A stretch of 64,000 nucleotides of DNA, taken from positions 1 to 64,000 of the forward strand of contig NZ_JAPFGB010000020.1 in the NCBI RefSeq assembly GCF_026241095.1. Direction: 5' to 3'. Shown here piece by piece: positions 28,614 to 36,551 of this stretch; position 1 is the first letter of the stretch; each line of letters starts with the position of its first letter. Source of the DNA: Saccharopolyspora sp. NFXS83. GTDB lineage: Bacteria > Actinomycetota > Actinomycetes > Mycobacteriales > Pseudonocardiaceae. The notes beneath the pieces are model-generated. The model had not been told where the DNA came from. It saw only the letters and a program-made list of their open reading frames with translations, and did not search any database. The position numbers and the translations under genes were made by a program.

Positions 28614-29801
28614 TCATCGCTGCCCGAACCAGGAGGCGGGGACGGTCGAGACCCGGTGCAGCACCCGCTCCAGCGGCCCGCGCCCGAGCAGCGCCCGCCA
28701 CGTCGTGGCGATCGCCAGGGTGCTGACGACGAGCACCAGGAGCGGGATCCACGGCCAGGCTTCCCGAATCGGGCCGAGGCGGCTGGTGCCGACAGCGGCC
28801 AGCGCCACGATGTGCCCCGCGTACGCGGTCAGCGCGAGCGCGCCGACGGAGGCGACCGGCAGCAGCACTCCCGTGCGTTCGACGAACAGGCAGACACCGA
28901 CGACCAGCAGAGCGGACCCGGTGGCGCCGATGATCTCGAACGGGCTCCCGCTGTGCGCGCCCGCCGATAGCAGGAACACCGGGTCGGTCGTGGGCACCGC
29001 CCCGAAACCGGTGCTCAGCAACATGTCCACCATCTCCGGCGGCAGCGCGCCTCCCATCAGTTCCACCACGCGGTCACGGCCGCCGAACACGGTCATCGCC
29101 AGCCACGAACCGCCGTAGCCCAGCAGCGCGAGCCCGGCACCGATCACGGCGATCCTGCCGCGAACCGCTCGCAGCTCCAGCCTGCCCAGCGCCATGCCCG
29201 CCAACACGAAGGGGATCCAGGTCAGCACCGGGTACGCACCGGTGAGCAGGATGTTCTGGAACGCGGTGCCGATGCCCGCCAGCGAGCCGAAGTCGTCGAA
29301 ACCAGGTGTGGCACCGAATTCCGTCGCCTGCCCCATGCCCTGCCGGATGAAGAACGACACCAGTGGCCCCGCGACGGCGAACACCGCGGCCAGGACCGCC
29401 AGCGCCGTGGCGCGCCACCGCAGCACCGGGATCGACAGCAGGAACAGCACCCCGTACGAGGTCAGGATCACCATGACGGGCGCTTGCAGCGCGGACAGCG
29501 CGAGGCCGAGCACGAACAGCACCACCGCGCGGATCGCGATCCGCAGCACCACCCGCGACCGCGTTCCGGCGATCGGCGCCGAACCACCGCTCAGCAGCGC
29601 GATCGACAGACCCGCCAACACCGCGAACAGCGCGGCCGAACGTCCCGCCACCAGCGTGTGCAGCCAACCTGGCGGTCCGACGTGCGCCGCGAACATGCCG
29701 AGCACCGCCAGTCCGCGCGCCACGTCCACGCCGATGAGCCGCGCGGGCGGCGGTGCTTCGACTTCCCTTGCTTCCGATGGTGAAACCCGTGTCGTGTGCA
29801 T
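28614..29801 (-). CDS. DUF418 / HGSNAT-like multi-pass membrane protein
   Basis: This 395-residue protein has about ten hydrophobic segments and begins with the signature RLIGVDVARGLAVLGMFAAHV of the heparan-alpha-glucosaminide N-acetyltransferase-like / DUF418 family. Members are thought to move acyl groups across the membrane onto sugars or lipids. Late histidines (HVGPPGW near 41, HSGSP near 285) are candidate functional residues. The start ATG lacks a strong ribosome site, so a few residues of the N-terminus are uncertain. Neighbours give no pathway clue. Confidence 0.85.
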   Translation of the reverse strand: MHTTRVSPSEAREVEAPPPARLIGVDVARGLAVLGMFAAHVGPPGWLHTLVAGRSAALFAVLAGLSIALLSGGSAPIAGTRSRVVLRIAIRAVVLFVLGLALSALQAPVMVILTSYGVLFLLSIPVLRWRATALAVLAAVFAVAGPLVSFFIRQGMGQATEFGATPGFDDFGSLAGIGTAFQNILLTGAYPVLTWIPFVLAGMALGRLELRAVRGRIAVIGAGLALLGYGGSWLAMTVFGGRDRVVELMGGALPPEMVDMLLSTGFGAVPTTDPVFLLSAGAHSGSPFEIIGATGSALLVVGVCLFVERTGVLLPVASVGALALTAYAGHIVALAAVGTSRLGPIREAWPWIPLLVLVVSTLAIATTWRALLGRGPLERVLHRVSTVPASWFGQR

Positions 29802-29950
29802 GCAGCCATGCTCGCGAAACGACCCCTCGACCGGATCATGCTTCGCGCCATCCTCGGGTACGACTTTCGGTCAAGTGGGGCGCGTGGATCCGGCCGTTCC
29901 GCCGAGCCCGGCCGGCGGGTGGCTCCGCGATCCCGGTCCGCCCGGAGAGG

Positions 29951-30769
29951 TCACCTACCGATCTCGGCGACTCCCGCGCGGAAGGCCACCCGGTTCGGAT
30001 CCACCTCGGGCTCGCGGTCGGGCCGCCAGTGCGACGGCGCCACCAGGCCGGGCGGGACGAGCGTGGTCCCGCGCAGCAGAGCGAGGATCTCGTCGGGCGA
30101 ACGCCAGAAGCTGGGCGGGTTGACGTTGCGGTACACCTCCGCGACGCGCTCGGCGGTCTCCTGCGGGAACCCGGCGGCCGTCGAGTGCGACAGCACGAGG
30201 TAGCTGCCGGGCACGAGCGCCTCGGCGTAGCGCCGCACGACGTCGGCGGCCAGCTCGTCGTCCTCGACGAAGTTCAGGGCCGAGATCATCAGCAGGCCGA
30301 GCGGTCGCGCGAAGTCGATCAGCCCGGTCGCCGCCGCGCCGCTGAGCACGGAGCGCACGTCCCGGAAATCGGCCTCGACGATCTCGGCCTGCTTGACGTC
30401 GTCCAGCACTTGCCTGCTGTGCGCGACCGCGACGGGTTCGCGATCGACGTAGATCACCCGAGCCGCGGGGTCCAGCGAGTGCGCGATCTCGTGCGCGCTG
30501 CCGACGGTGGGCACCCTCGAACCGAGGTCGAGGAACTGCTCGATCCCCTGACCGGAGAGGAACCGGACGGCGCGGGCGAGGAAGCCCCGGTTGGCGTGGA
30601 TGGACTGCACCACTTCGGGCATGGCCTCGACCACTTCCTGCCCGGCCTCGCGGTCGATCTCGAAGTTCGCCGAGCCGCCCATGAAGAAGTCGAACATGCG
30701 CGCCGAACTCGGACGCCGCACATCGATGTCCTCGGTGTTGCAAGGTCGTGCGTCAGGCCACCGCACCAT
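29951..30769 (-). CDS. DUF574-family SAM-dependent methyltransferase
   Basis: This 272-residue protein matches the actinobacterial S-adenosyl methyltransferase family: RRPSSARMFDFFMGGSANFEIDRE at the start, FLDLGSRVPTVG as the SAM loop, VIYVDREPVAVAHS at strand 2 and PLGLLMISALNFVEDDE. Many copies occur per actinomycete genome and few have known substrates. A GAGGTGG site precedes the ATG by four bases. It stands alone, with about 80 bases to the thioesterase upstream of it. Confidence 0.93.
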   Translation of the reverse strand: MVRWPDARPCNTEDIDVRRPSSARMFDFFMGGSANFEIDREAGQEVVEAMPEVVQSIHANRGFLARAVRFLSGQGIEQFLDLGSRVPTVGSAHEIAHSLDPAARVIYVDREPVAVAHSRQVLDDVKQAEIVEADFRDVRSVLSGAAATGLIDFARPLGLLMISALNFVEDDELAADVVRRYAEALVPGSYLVLSHSTAAGFPQETAERVAEVYRNVNPPSFWRSPDEILALLRGTTLVPPGLVAPSHWRPDREPEVDPNRVAFRAGVAEIGR

Positions 30770-30853
30770 CGGCCCACCTCCGACTCCCCTGAATCACTCC
30801 ATGTTACCGAATCGACACCTCCGGCCATGGCGCGCTGTCGGCGTCCCCCCAGG

Positions 30854-31303
30854 TCAGCCGCCGACGACCTCCAAGTCGGCGAGCACCTTCCTGATCCGCT
30901 CGGGCACGCGCACCGGGCGCCGCGTCTCCCGGTCCACGTACACGTGCACGAATCGGCCCACGGAGGCCGGTTCGGCGGCGCCGTTGCCGAACACGGCGAG
31001 CCGGTACACCACACTGGAGTTGCCCAGCCGCTCCAAGCCCACACCCACCTCGACGTCATCGGGGAAGCCGAGTTCGGCGAGGTACCGGCAATTCGTCTCG
31101 ACGACCAGCCCGATCTCGGGGAACTCGCGGATGTCGGCCCCGGTGGCGCGCATCAACCAGCCGTTGACGGCCGTGTCGAACCAGGAGTAGTGCACGACGT
31201 TGTTGATGTGCCCGTAGACGTCGTTGTCGGACCAGCGCGTGGTGATCGGCCAGAGGACGGTGAAATCCGCACGACCCGGCGGGGTTTCGGCAGGTTCGGC
31301 CAT
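30854..31303 (-). CDS. Acyl-CoA thioesterase, 4HBT hot-dog fold
   Basis: This ~149-residue protein carries the 4-hydroxybenzoyl-CoA thioesterase motif TRWSDNDVYGHINNVVHYSWFDTA, with the catalytic Asp in DNDVYGHINN. It should release free acid from acyl-CoA in the cytosol. I chose the ATG ten bases past the stop of the Clp-N gene. A GTG six codons upstream (31321), which would overlap that gene by eight bases, is also possible. The two genes are probably cotranscribed. Confidence 0.88.
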   Translation of the reverse strand: MAEPAETPPGRADFTVLWPITTRWSDNDVYGHINNVVHYSWFDTAVNGWLMRATGADIREFPEIGLVVETNCRYLAELGFPDDVEVGVGLERLGNSSVVYRLAVFGNGAAEPASVGRFVHVYVDRETRRPVRVPERIRKVLADLEVVGG

Positions 31304-31313
31304 GGAGCCGACC

Positions 31314-32066
31314 CTAGTCACCCGCCGGCCCCGCCTCCGCGTCGAGTGCTTCGGCCCTGGCGGCGAGGTCCGCGACCGCGTGCTCCTCGACGGCGGGCTT
31401 GCGCAGGCCGAGTTCCGCGAGCACTCCGCCGCCGTTCTCGTGCTCCAGCATCGCCAGCAGGACGTGCTCGGTGCCGACGTGGTCGTGCTCCAGGCGCAGC
31501 GCCTCGCGGAAGGTCAGCTCCAGCACCTTCTTCGCGCCCCCGTCGAACGGGATCAGGTCGGGCACCTCGTCCACCCCGGCGGGCAGCGGCGCGGCGGCGG
31601 CTCGGCGCACGGCGTCCGGGGTGAGGCCGTGCGCGGTGATCGCGCGCATGGCCAGGCCTTGCGGCTCGGCGAGCAGTCCGAGCAGCAGGTGCTCCGGCCG
31701 GATCTCGGTGTTGCCCGCCGCGCGCGCCTCGTTCTGCGCGGCCAGCACGACGTTGCGGGCGCGCGGTGTGAACCGGCCGAACCCTTGTCCGGGGTCGAGG
31801 TCGGGCGAGCCGCCCTTCGGCAGGAAGCGCTGCTGCGCCGCCTGCTTCGTGACGCCCATGCCCGCGCCGATCTCCTTCCAGGACGCGCCGGAACGGCGTG
31901 CCTGGTCGACGAAGTGCCCGATGAGGTGGTCGGAGACCTCACCGAGGTGGTCGGCCGCGATGACGGCGGCGGAGAGCCGGTCGAGCGCACCGGAGTGCAC
32001 GTTCGTGATGGCTTCGATCAGGTCGTCGAGGCGAACGGGGTTCGCCAGCTGCAGTGGTTCGCTCAT
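31314..32066 (-). CDS. Clp N-terminal-domain protein with HTH-like segment, probable autoregulator
   Basis: This 250-residue protein starts with a helical segment holding an HTH-like stretch (SGASWKEIGAGMGVTKQAAQQRF, ~60-82). Two Clp-N repeats follow: TPRARNVVLAAQNEARAAG...RPEHLLLGLL and FREALRLEHDHVGTEHVLLAML. It has no AAA ATPase, so it is not a Clp chaperone. It may sense substrates or ClpC and control transcription. Its leaderless promoter is overlapped by two GTCAAC-N5-GTTGAC palindromes, consistent with self-repression. The thioesterase gene lies just downstream. Confidence 0.88.
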   Translation of the reverse strand: MSEPLQLANPVRLDDLIEAITNVHSGALDRLSAAVIAADHLGEVSDHLIGHFVDQARRSGASWKEIGAGMGVTKQAAQQRFLPKGGSPDLDPGQGFGRFTPRARNVVLAAQNEARAAGNTEIRPEHLLLGLLAEPQGLAMRAITAHGLTPDAVRRAAAAPLPAGVDEVPDLIPFDGGAKKVLELTFREALRLEHDHVGTEHVLLAMLEHENGGGVLAELGLRKPAVEEHAVADLAARAEALDAEAGPAGD

Positions 32067-32068
32067 GC

Positions 32069-32113
32069 GTCAACCATAGGTTGACCCTCGGAGGTCGTCA
32101 ACTTTCGGTTGAC
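32069..32113 (-). promoter_or_regulatory. Leaderless promoter with two palindromic operators
   Basis: On the minus strand TTGACG (32096-32101), a 17-base spacer and TATGGT (32073-32078) end six bases before the ATG at 32066. Palindromes GTCAACCATAGGTTGAC (32069-32085) and GTCAACTTTCGGTTGAC (32097-32113) cover the -10 and -35 boxes, with centres 28 bases apart. The upstream palindrome also covers the stop codon of the tetR gene. A dimeric repressor binding both sites would block polymerase fully. Confidence 0.75.
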
Positions 32114-32688
32114 GATGGCTCGGCCACCCGCTGGGCCGCGAGGACCGCGGCCCGCCGGATCCCCGCGGCGTCCCGACCCCGAGCACCGCCGTCGATCTTG
32201 CCCACCGCCAGCGCCGACAGCGCCATCGACCGCGCGATCCCCAGCAGCACGATGAGCAAGTCCGCCGGATGCCAGGCGGCGTCGACGTGCCCGTCGGCCT
32301 GCCCCTGCCGGATCGCGTCGATCTTCGGGCGCAGCGCGGTCAGCCGCAGGTCGTCCGCCGCGAGCCGGTCGGGCTCGTCCAAGTCGATCCACGCCTGCAA
32401 TCGGGCGCTCTGCGGGTTGTCCAGGTAGTGGTCGAACAATCGGCCCACGTAGCCCGGGATGTCGTCGCCGCGCACCGCGGTCCGCTCGTCGACGTCGACG
32501 ACCCACTGCCGCACGACCTCGTCGAACAACGCCTGCTTGCTGGGGAAGTACGCGTAGAGCCGGTCCTTGCTGGCGCGCGCCTCGGTCGCGATGCGGTTGA
32601 TCCGGGCTCCGGCGACCCCGCGGGCGGCGAACTCGGCGGTGGCGGCGGCGAGGATCCGCTCCCGCGTGGCATGTCCGGCTGCGCGCAT
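32098..32688 (-). CDS. TetR-family regulator
   Basis: This 196-residue protein has the TetR DNA-binding domain at its N-terminus (ATRERILAAATAEFAARG, then INRIATEARASKDRLYAYFPSKQALFDEVV) and a TetR C-terminal ligand domain. It faces the GXWXG-domain gene across 99 bases containing three GGTTCGG half-sites, so it most likely represses both itself and that gene. Because the divergent target is frameshifted, the regulator may have lost its main job. Confidence 0.93.
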   Translation of the reverse strand: MRAAGHATRERILAAATAEFAARGVAGARINRIATEARASKDRLYAYFPSKQALFDEVVRQWVVDVDERTAVRGDDIPGYVGRLFDHYLDNPQSARLQAWIDLDEPDRLAADDLRLTALRPKIDAIRQGQADGHVDAAWHPADLLIVLLGIARSMALSALAVGKIDGGARGRDAAGIRRAAVLAAQRVAEPSSTES

Positions 32689-32702
32689 CGGGCGAGACTA
32701 CC

Positions 32703-32759
32703 TTGCCGAACCATTCGGTTCGGGAGTACGGTCGGCCGCCGGACCGGTTGGTTCGGCAA
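32703..32759. promoter_or_regulatory. TetR-type operator cluster between tetR and the GXWXG gene
   Basis: CCGAACC (32706-32712) and GGTTCGG (32717-32723) form one palindrome with a 4-base spacer. A third half-site GGTTCGG is at 32750-32756. The outer 11-mers TTGCCGAACCA (32703) and TGGTTCGGCAA (32749) are perfect inverted repeats. The spacing could support looping or two overlapping dimers. Confidence 0.65.
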
Positions 32760-32787
32760 CGTTGCCCGCCGAAGCCCAGGAGTTGAC

Positions 32788-33253
32788 GTGCACCTCGACC
32801 AAGCCCACGCCCGGTTCGCCGCACTGCGCGATCAGGACTCCGGTGTCTCCCCCGACGAGCTCGACGAGATCTGGGCCGCGCTGGACACCGTGGCCGCCGC
32901 GGACATCCTCGGCGCTTGGCGGGGCGCCGACTTCGCCACCGGCTCGGCGAGCAGCTCATCGCCGCTCGCCGGCACGGCAAGACCTTCCACTCGGTGCTCG
33001 ACGCGAAACCGCTGATCTGCCGGGACGCCAACGGAGAACTGTTCTCGCACGCCGAGCTCGGCGGCGGGGAGGCCACGCTGTGGGACGTCGAGTTACCGGC
33101 GAGGTGACCGCGACGATGGTCTACGACGGGCGCCCCGTGTTCGACCACTTCAAGCAGGTCGACCCGGACACCCTGATGGGGATCATGAACGGCCGGCCGG
33201 AGCAGGTCCTCGACGACGGCCACTTCTACTACTTCCTGCTCGAACGCACCTGA
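32788..33253 (+). pseudogene. GXWXG (DUF4334) domain protein, broken by two frameshifts
   Basis: The protein pieces run in three frames: residues from the GTG at 32788 through LGAWRGADFATG (GXWXG motif), then a second frame with LGEQLIAARRHGKTFHSVLDAKPLICRDANGELFSH and LWDVE (to ~33100), then a third frame with GEVTATMVYDGRPVFDHFK to the TGA at 33253. Together they make one normal-length family member of ~155 residues. The first break fits loss of one unit of a CCACCGG tandem repeat near 32938; the second is a single-base loss near 33097. Either the gene has decayed or the sequence has errors here. Confidence 0.75.
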
Positions 33254-33332
33254 TTCCGATTGGCAGGGCCTGCGCGGCGGGCCGGGCGGCGGAACTCCCC
33301 GTTGGCGGGGTGCAGATCAGATCGAGGGGTCC

Positions 33333-34421
33333 ATGCAGATCACCGCAGCCGTCGTTCCGGAACCGGGCGGCGAGTTCGTGCTGGAGCGCGTTGAGCTCGA
33401 CGATCCGCGCGAGGACGAGGTCCTGGTGCGCGTCACCGCCGCCGGGCTGTGCCACACCGACCTGGCCGCCAAGGACGATCCGCGCCGGCGGGAGCCGATC
33501 GTCCTGGGGCACGAGGGCACCGGCGTGGTCGAGCGGGTCGGCGCCGCGGTGACCAGGATCGAGCCCGGTGACCGGGTGGCGCTGAGCTACCGCAGCTGCG
33601 GGCGCTGCCGCCCGTGCCGGGCGGGCGACCGGCCGTACTGCGAGCAGGCCCGGCGGCTCAACAGCGCGGGCAGGCGCCCGGACGGGTCGCCGACGCTGAC
33701 GTGGCGGGGCGAGCCGGTGGCGGGTTCGTTCTTCGGCCAGTCCTGCTTCGCCACGCACGCCCTGGCCACCGCCGACAACGCCGTGGTGATCGGCGACCAG
33801 GCGGATCCGCTCGTCGCGGCACCGATGGGGTGCGGGTTCCAGACCGGAGCCGGTGCGGTGCTCAACGTGCTCCGGCCGGGCGCCGAATCGAGCTTGGTGA
33901 TCTTCGGCGCGGGCGGGGTCGGCCTGGCGGCGCTGCTGGCGGCGCGGTCCGCCGGGGTGCGCACGATCATCGCCGTCGACGTGCAGCCCCGGCGGCGGGA
34001 ACTCGCGCTGCGGCTGGGCGCGAGCGACGCGCTGGACCCGGCGCGGACCGACGTCGTGGCGACGATCGCGGAACTCACCGGTGGCGGCGCGACGCACGCA
34101 CTGGAAGCGACCGGGCTGGCCGCCGTGCTGACCCAGGCGGTGGCCGCGCTGGGCGCCACCGGTGTGGCCGCCGTCGTCGGTCTCGGCGCGGCGGAGGCCC
34201 CGCTGAACCTGCGGGACCTGCTCTACCGCGGCAAGACCGTCCGGGGCTGCATCGAAGGCGACGCGGTGCCGCAGCGGTTCATCCCGGAACTGCTGGAGCT
34301 GCACGCCGCCGGCCGCTTTCCCGTGCGGGAACTCGTGGCGGAGTACCGGTTCGCCGACATCAACTCGGCCGTCGCCGACCAGCGCGGCGGGGAAGCGGTG
34401 AAGCCCGTGCTCGTCTGGTGA
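33333..34421 (+). CDS. Zinc-dependent NAD(P) alcohol dehydrogenase, aryl-alcohol type
   Basis: This 362-residue medium-chain dehydrogenase has catalytic zinc ligands Cys40 (GLCHTDL), His60-Glu61 (GHEGTG) and Cys167 (APMGCGFQTG). Structural zinc cysteines are 89, 92, 95 and 103, and the Rossmann loop is FGAGGVG. The motif AAPMGCGFQTGAGAVLN is typical of benzyl/aryl-alcohol dehydrogenases. It oxidises primary or aromatic alcohols reversibly. It lies 7 kb from the propane monooxygenase operon, which lacks its own alcohol dehydrogenase, but a link is speculative. Confidence 0.95.
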   Translation: MQITAAVVPEPGGEFVLERVELDDPREDEVLVRVTAAGLCHTDLAAKDDPRRREPIVLGHEGTGVVERVGAAVTRIEPGDRVALSYRSCGRCRPCRAGDRPYCEQARRLNSAGRRPDGSPTLTWRGEPVAGSFFGQSCFATHALATADNAVVIGDQADPLVAAPMGCGFQTGAGAVLNVLRPGAESSLVIFGAGGVGLAALLAARSAGVRTIIAVDVQPRRRELALRLGASDALDPARTDVVATIAELTGGGATHALEATGLAAVLTQAVAALGATGVAAVVGLGAAEAPLNLRDLLYRGKTVRGCIEGDAVPQRFIPELLELHAAGRFPVRELVAEYRFADINSAVADQRGGEAVKPVLVW

Positions 34422-34535
34422 TCCCGCGCGGGCTCCGCCGTGGCGGCGCACTGATCGAGCGGTGCGCGGTCCTTGATCGGGATCCGGTTCGCTGGTTGTC
34501 TTGGTGGCGCTCGGCCCGGCGAGGAGGAGGGACTC

Positions 34536-35159
34536 GTGCGCCTTTACGCGCAGACACCGGCGCGCGCCGGTAGGCAGGTGCTGCACGACCTCGGCGCCGT
34601 CGCCTGGTGCGCGGTGTTCGCCTGGCTGTCGCACCGGGCCTACCTCGCCGTGCTGGGGTTGCAGGCACCCGGGCTGCGGATGATCGACGCCGGGCGCGAC
34701 CTGGAGCGCACCATGGGCGACGCCGCTCGCACCGCGAGCCGGGTTCCGCTGGTCGGCGACGACCTCGCCGGTGCCCTCGACCGGGGAACCGCCGCCGGGG
34801 ACATGCTCACCGACGCCGGGCGGACCCAGGTCGACGCGGTGAGTTCGGGGGCGCTGGCCGCCGCCGGGCTGGTGGTGCTGCTGGCGCTGATCCCGCTGGT
34901 GCGGTGGTGGCTGCTCCCCCGGATCGAGTACGCCCGGGCGGCCACCGCCGCGTGCGAATTGCGCACCGCCGCACCGGATCTGCTCGCACTGCGCGCACTG
35001 TCCACTGTGCCCTATCGCAAACTCCGCGCGGTGCACGAAGATCCGGCCGCGGCGTGGCGCGAAGGTTCCGGTGCCGTCATCGACAGCCTGGCCGCGTTGC
35101 ACCTCGCCCGGCTCGGCCTCCACCGCGCCGAGACCTCGGAGCACCGGCCCGGCCGGTGA
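34536..35159 (+). CDS. Conserved two-helix membrane protein of unknown function
   Basis: This 207-residue protein has a GTG start behind an excellent GAGGAGGAGG site. It has a hydrophobic segment at ~15-35, an external-looking region (~40-105) and a second membrane segment at ~107-127 (SSGALAAAGLVVLLALIPLVRWWLLP). A basic cytoplasmic tail follows, with PYRKLRAVHEDP and alanine-rich helices. I do not recognise a named family. It is a single-gene unit between the dehydrogenase and the STAS protein. Confidence 0.8.
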   Translation: MRLYAQTPARAGRQVLHDLGAVAWCAVFAWLSHRAYLAVLGLQAPGLRMIDAGRDLERTMGDAARTASRVPLVGDDLAGALDRGTAAGDMLTDAGRTQVDAVSSGALAAAGLVVLLALIPLVRWWLLPRIEYARAATAACELRTAAPDLLALRALSTVPYRKLRAVHEDPAAAWREGSGAVIDSLAALHLARLGLHRAETSEHRPGR

Positions 35160-35443
35160 CATCGGTATTCCTGCGGCGCAACGGAGGATCCCGCACCGCG
35201 CACGCCGGAGCCGGTTGCGTCGGGATGTAGCGTGGAAGGCGGTTGAGCCCACAGCCGTGAGCAGACTTTCCCCGCCGAGGACGAGCGCTCGGCCGTGACG
35301 TCGCGGCGCTTCCCGCCGCCGTCCGGCGACCACCTCGGCGACCACGAAGAGTACTCGCGGGCGCGTGATCCGCCTCGTCCCGGCAGCAGCCGATGAGGTT
35401 CGGGCCGCGCGGATCGCCCGCGGAAGACTCGTTAGGAGACGGC

Positions 35444-35914
35444 ATGAGCGCGACTCCCACCGCGACCGACCCGGTACTGCCCCAGGACGTCCCCGCCGAT
35501 GTCCGCCTGCCCGACATCCCGGCACCCGCCCGGGGTGACCGGCCGCAACGCCGCGCGGAACACCACGGCGGGGCGCTCGACCTGCGCCTCGACCGGCCCA
35601 GCCCGGACACGATCGTCCTCGCGGTGCGCGGCGCCGTGGACACCAGCACCGTGCGGCGGCTGCGCGAGCTGCTGTGGCACCGGCTCGCCTCGTGCACCGG
35701 CACCGTCGTGCTGGACCTCTCCGCGATGACCTTCGTCAACACCAGCGGGTTGCACCTGCTGGACCAGTGCCAGCGGCGGGCCGAGGAGCACGACATCTCG
35801 TTCCGCGTGGTGCGCGACGACCAGGGCCTCCTGCTCCGGTTGCTGGACCTGGCCGACGCGCACGTTCGATTCCTGGTGCACGCCGACCTGCCCGGCGCCC
35901 TGTCCTCGCGGTGA
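35444..35914 (+). CDS. STAS-domain anti-sigma factor antagonist-like protein
   Basis: This 156-residue protein has a Pro-rich N-terminal extension (~1-40) and a STAS domain (~48-150). The motif VVLDLSAMTFVNTSGLHLL holds the Ser that anti-sigma kinases phosphorylate in SpoIIAA/RsbV proteins. It should bind an anti-sigma factor kinase and free a stress sigma factor. No kinase or sigma gene is adjacent. TTAGGAGACGGC precedes the ATG. The 284 bases before it hold no other gene. Confidence 0.9.
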   Translation: MSATPTATDPVLPQDVPADVRLPDIPAPARGDRPQRRAEHHGGALDLRLDRPSPDTIVLAVRGAVDTSTVRRLRELLWHRLASCTGTVVLDLSAMTFVNTSGLHLLDQCQRRAEEHDISFRVVRDDQGLLLRLLDLADAHVRFLVHADLPGALSSR

Positions 35915-35943
35915 CGGCGGGTGGCCGCCCCCGGGCCAGCGGA

Positions 35944-36318
35944 TCAGTTGTTCTCGTCCCAGTCGATGCCGATCGGGCCGTCGGAGACGAGCAGGAACTC
36001 GCAGCCGTGCACGGGGTCGGCTTCCTCCGGGCCGTAGACGTGTCCTGCCTGCACGCCGCGCACCGAGTTCGCGCCGACCCAGCCCTCGTCGCCGAAGCGC
36101 AGCGCGCCCTTGACCATGTGGTAGGTCGTGTTGAACGGGTGGCTGTGCGCGGGCGCCGAGTAGCCCGGCGGGAACCAGGCGTAGAAGACGTTCGGCGCGA
36201 GGATCTTCACTTGCGCCGCGTTCTCGCCGCCGGGAAGGTGCGGATCCTCGAACGGAACCCAGGGTTCCTCGTCGAGGACCTTCGCCCACACGGTGGGAAC
36301 GTCGTTGTCGATGCTCAT
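35944..36318 (-). CDS. Small single-domain cupin protein
   Basis: This 124-residue protein is one cupin barrel. Motif 1 reads PAHSHPFNTTYHMVKGALRFG with two or three His ligands, and the second box near GCEFLLVSDG is weakly conserved. It most resembles small cupins of unknown reaction, sometimes linked to acetylacetone-cleaving or quercetinase-like enzymes. It converges on the STAS gene 30 bases away. A palindrome lies ~105 bases upstream of its start. A substrate cannot be predicted. Confidence 0.82.
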   Translation of the reverse strand: MSIDNDVPTVWAKVLDEEPWVPFEDPHLPGGENAAQVKILAPNVFYAWFPPGYSAPAHSHPFNTTYHMVKGALRFGDEGWVGANSVRGVQAGHVYGPEEADPVHGCEFLLVSDGPIGIDWDENN

Positions 36319-36422
36319 CGGTGGTGGATCTCCGTCCGGGACGCGGCAGGGGAACGTTTCGGTGCCCGACAGTCTGCCTCCTGCGGCAGGTGAAGATCCA
36401 TCGCCCCGTGCGCCAATTTTTC

Positions 36423-36446
36423 GGCATATACCTCTGGTTTTATGCC
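36423..36446. promoter_or_regulatory. Palindrome upstream of the small cupin gene
   Basis: GGCATA and TATGCC form a perfect 6 bp inverted repeat with 12 bases between them, and ACC-AGA-GGT lies inside on the minus strand. The site is in an A+T-richer patch of the 233-base spacer between the SulP stop and the cupin start. It is a candidate operator; I see no clear -35/-10 pair. Confidence 0.35.
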
Positions 36447-36551
36447 ACAACGGCGGAGCGCCGATCACCCATCGCAAACATCGCACGACACAGGACCACG
36501 CGGACGGGCGATCCCTGGCGAGGACGTGCTCCCGCCCGTATCCGCTTCGGC

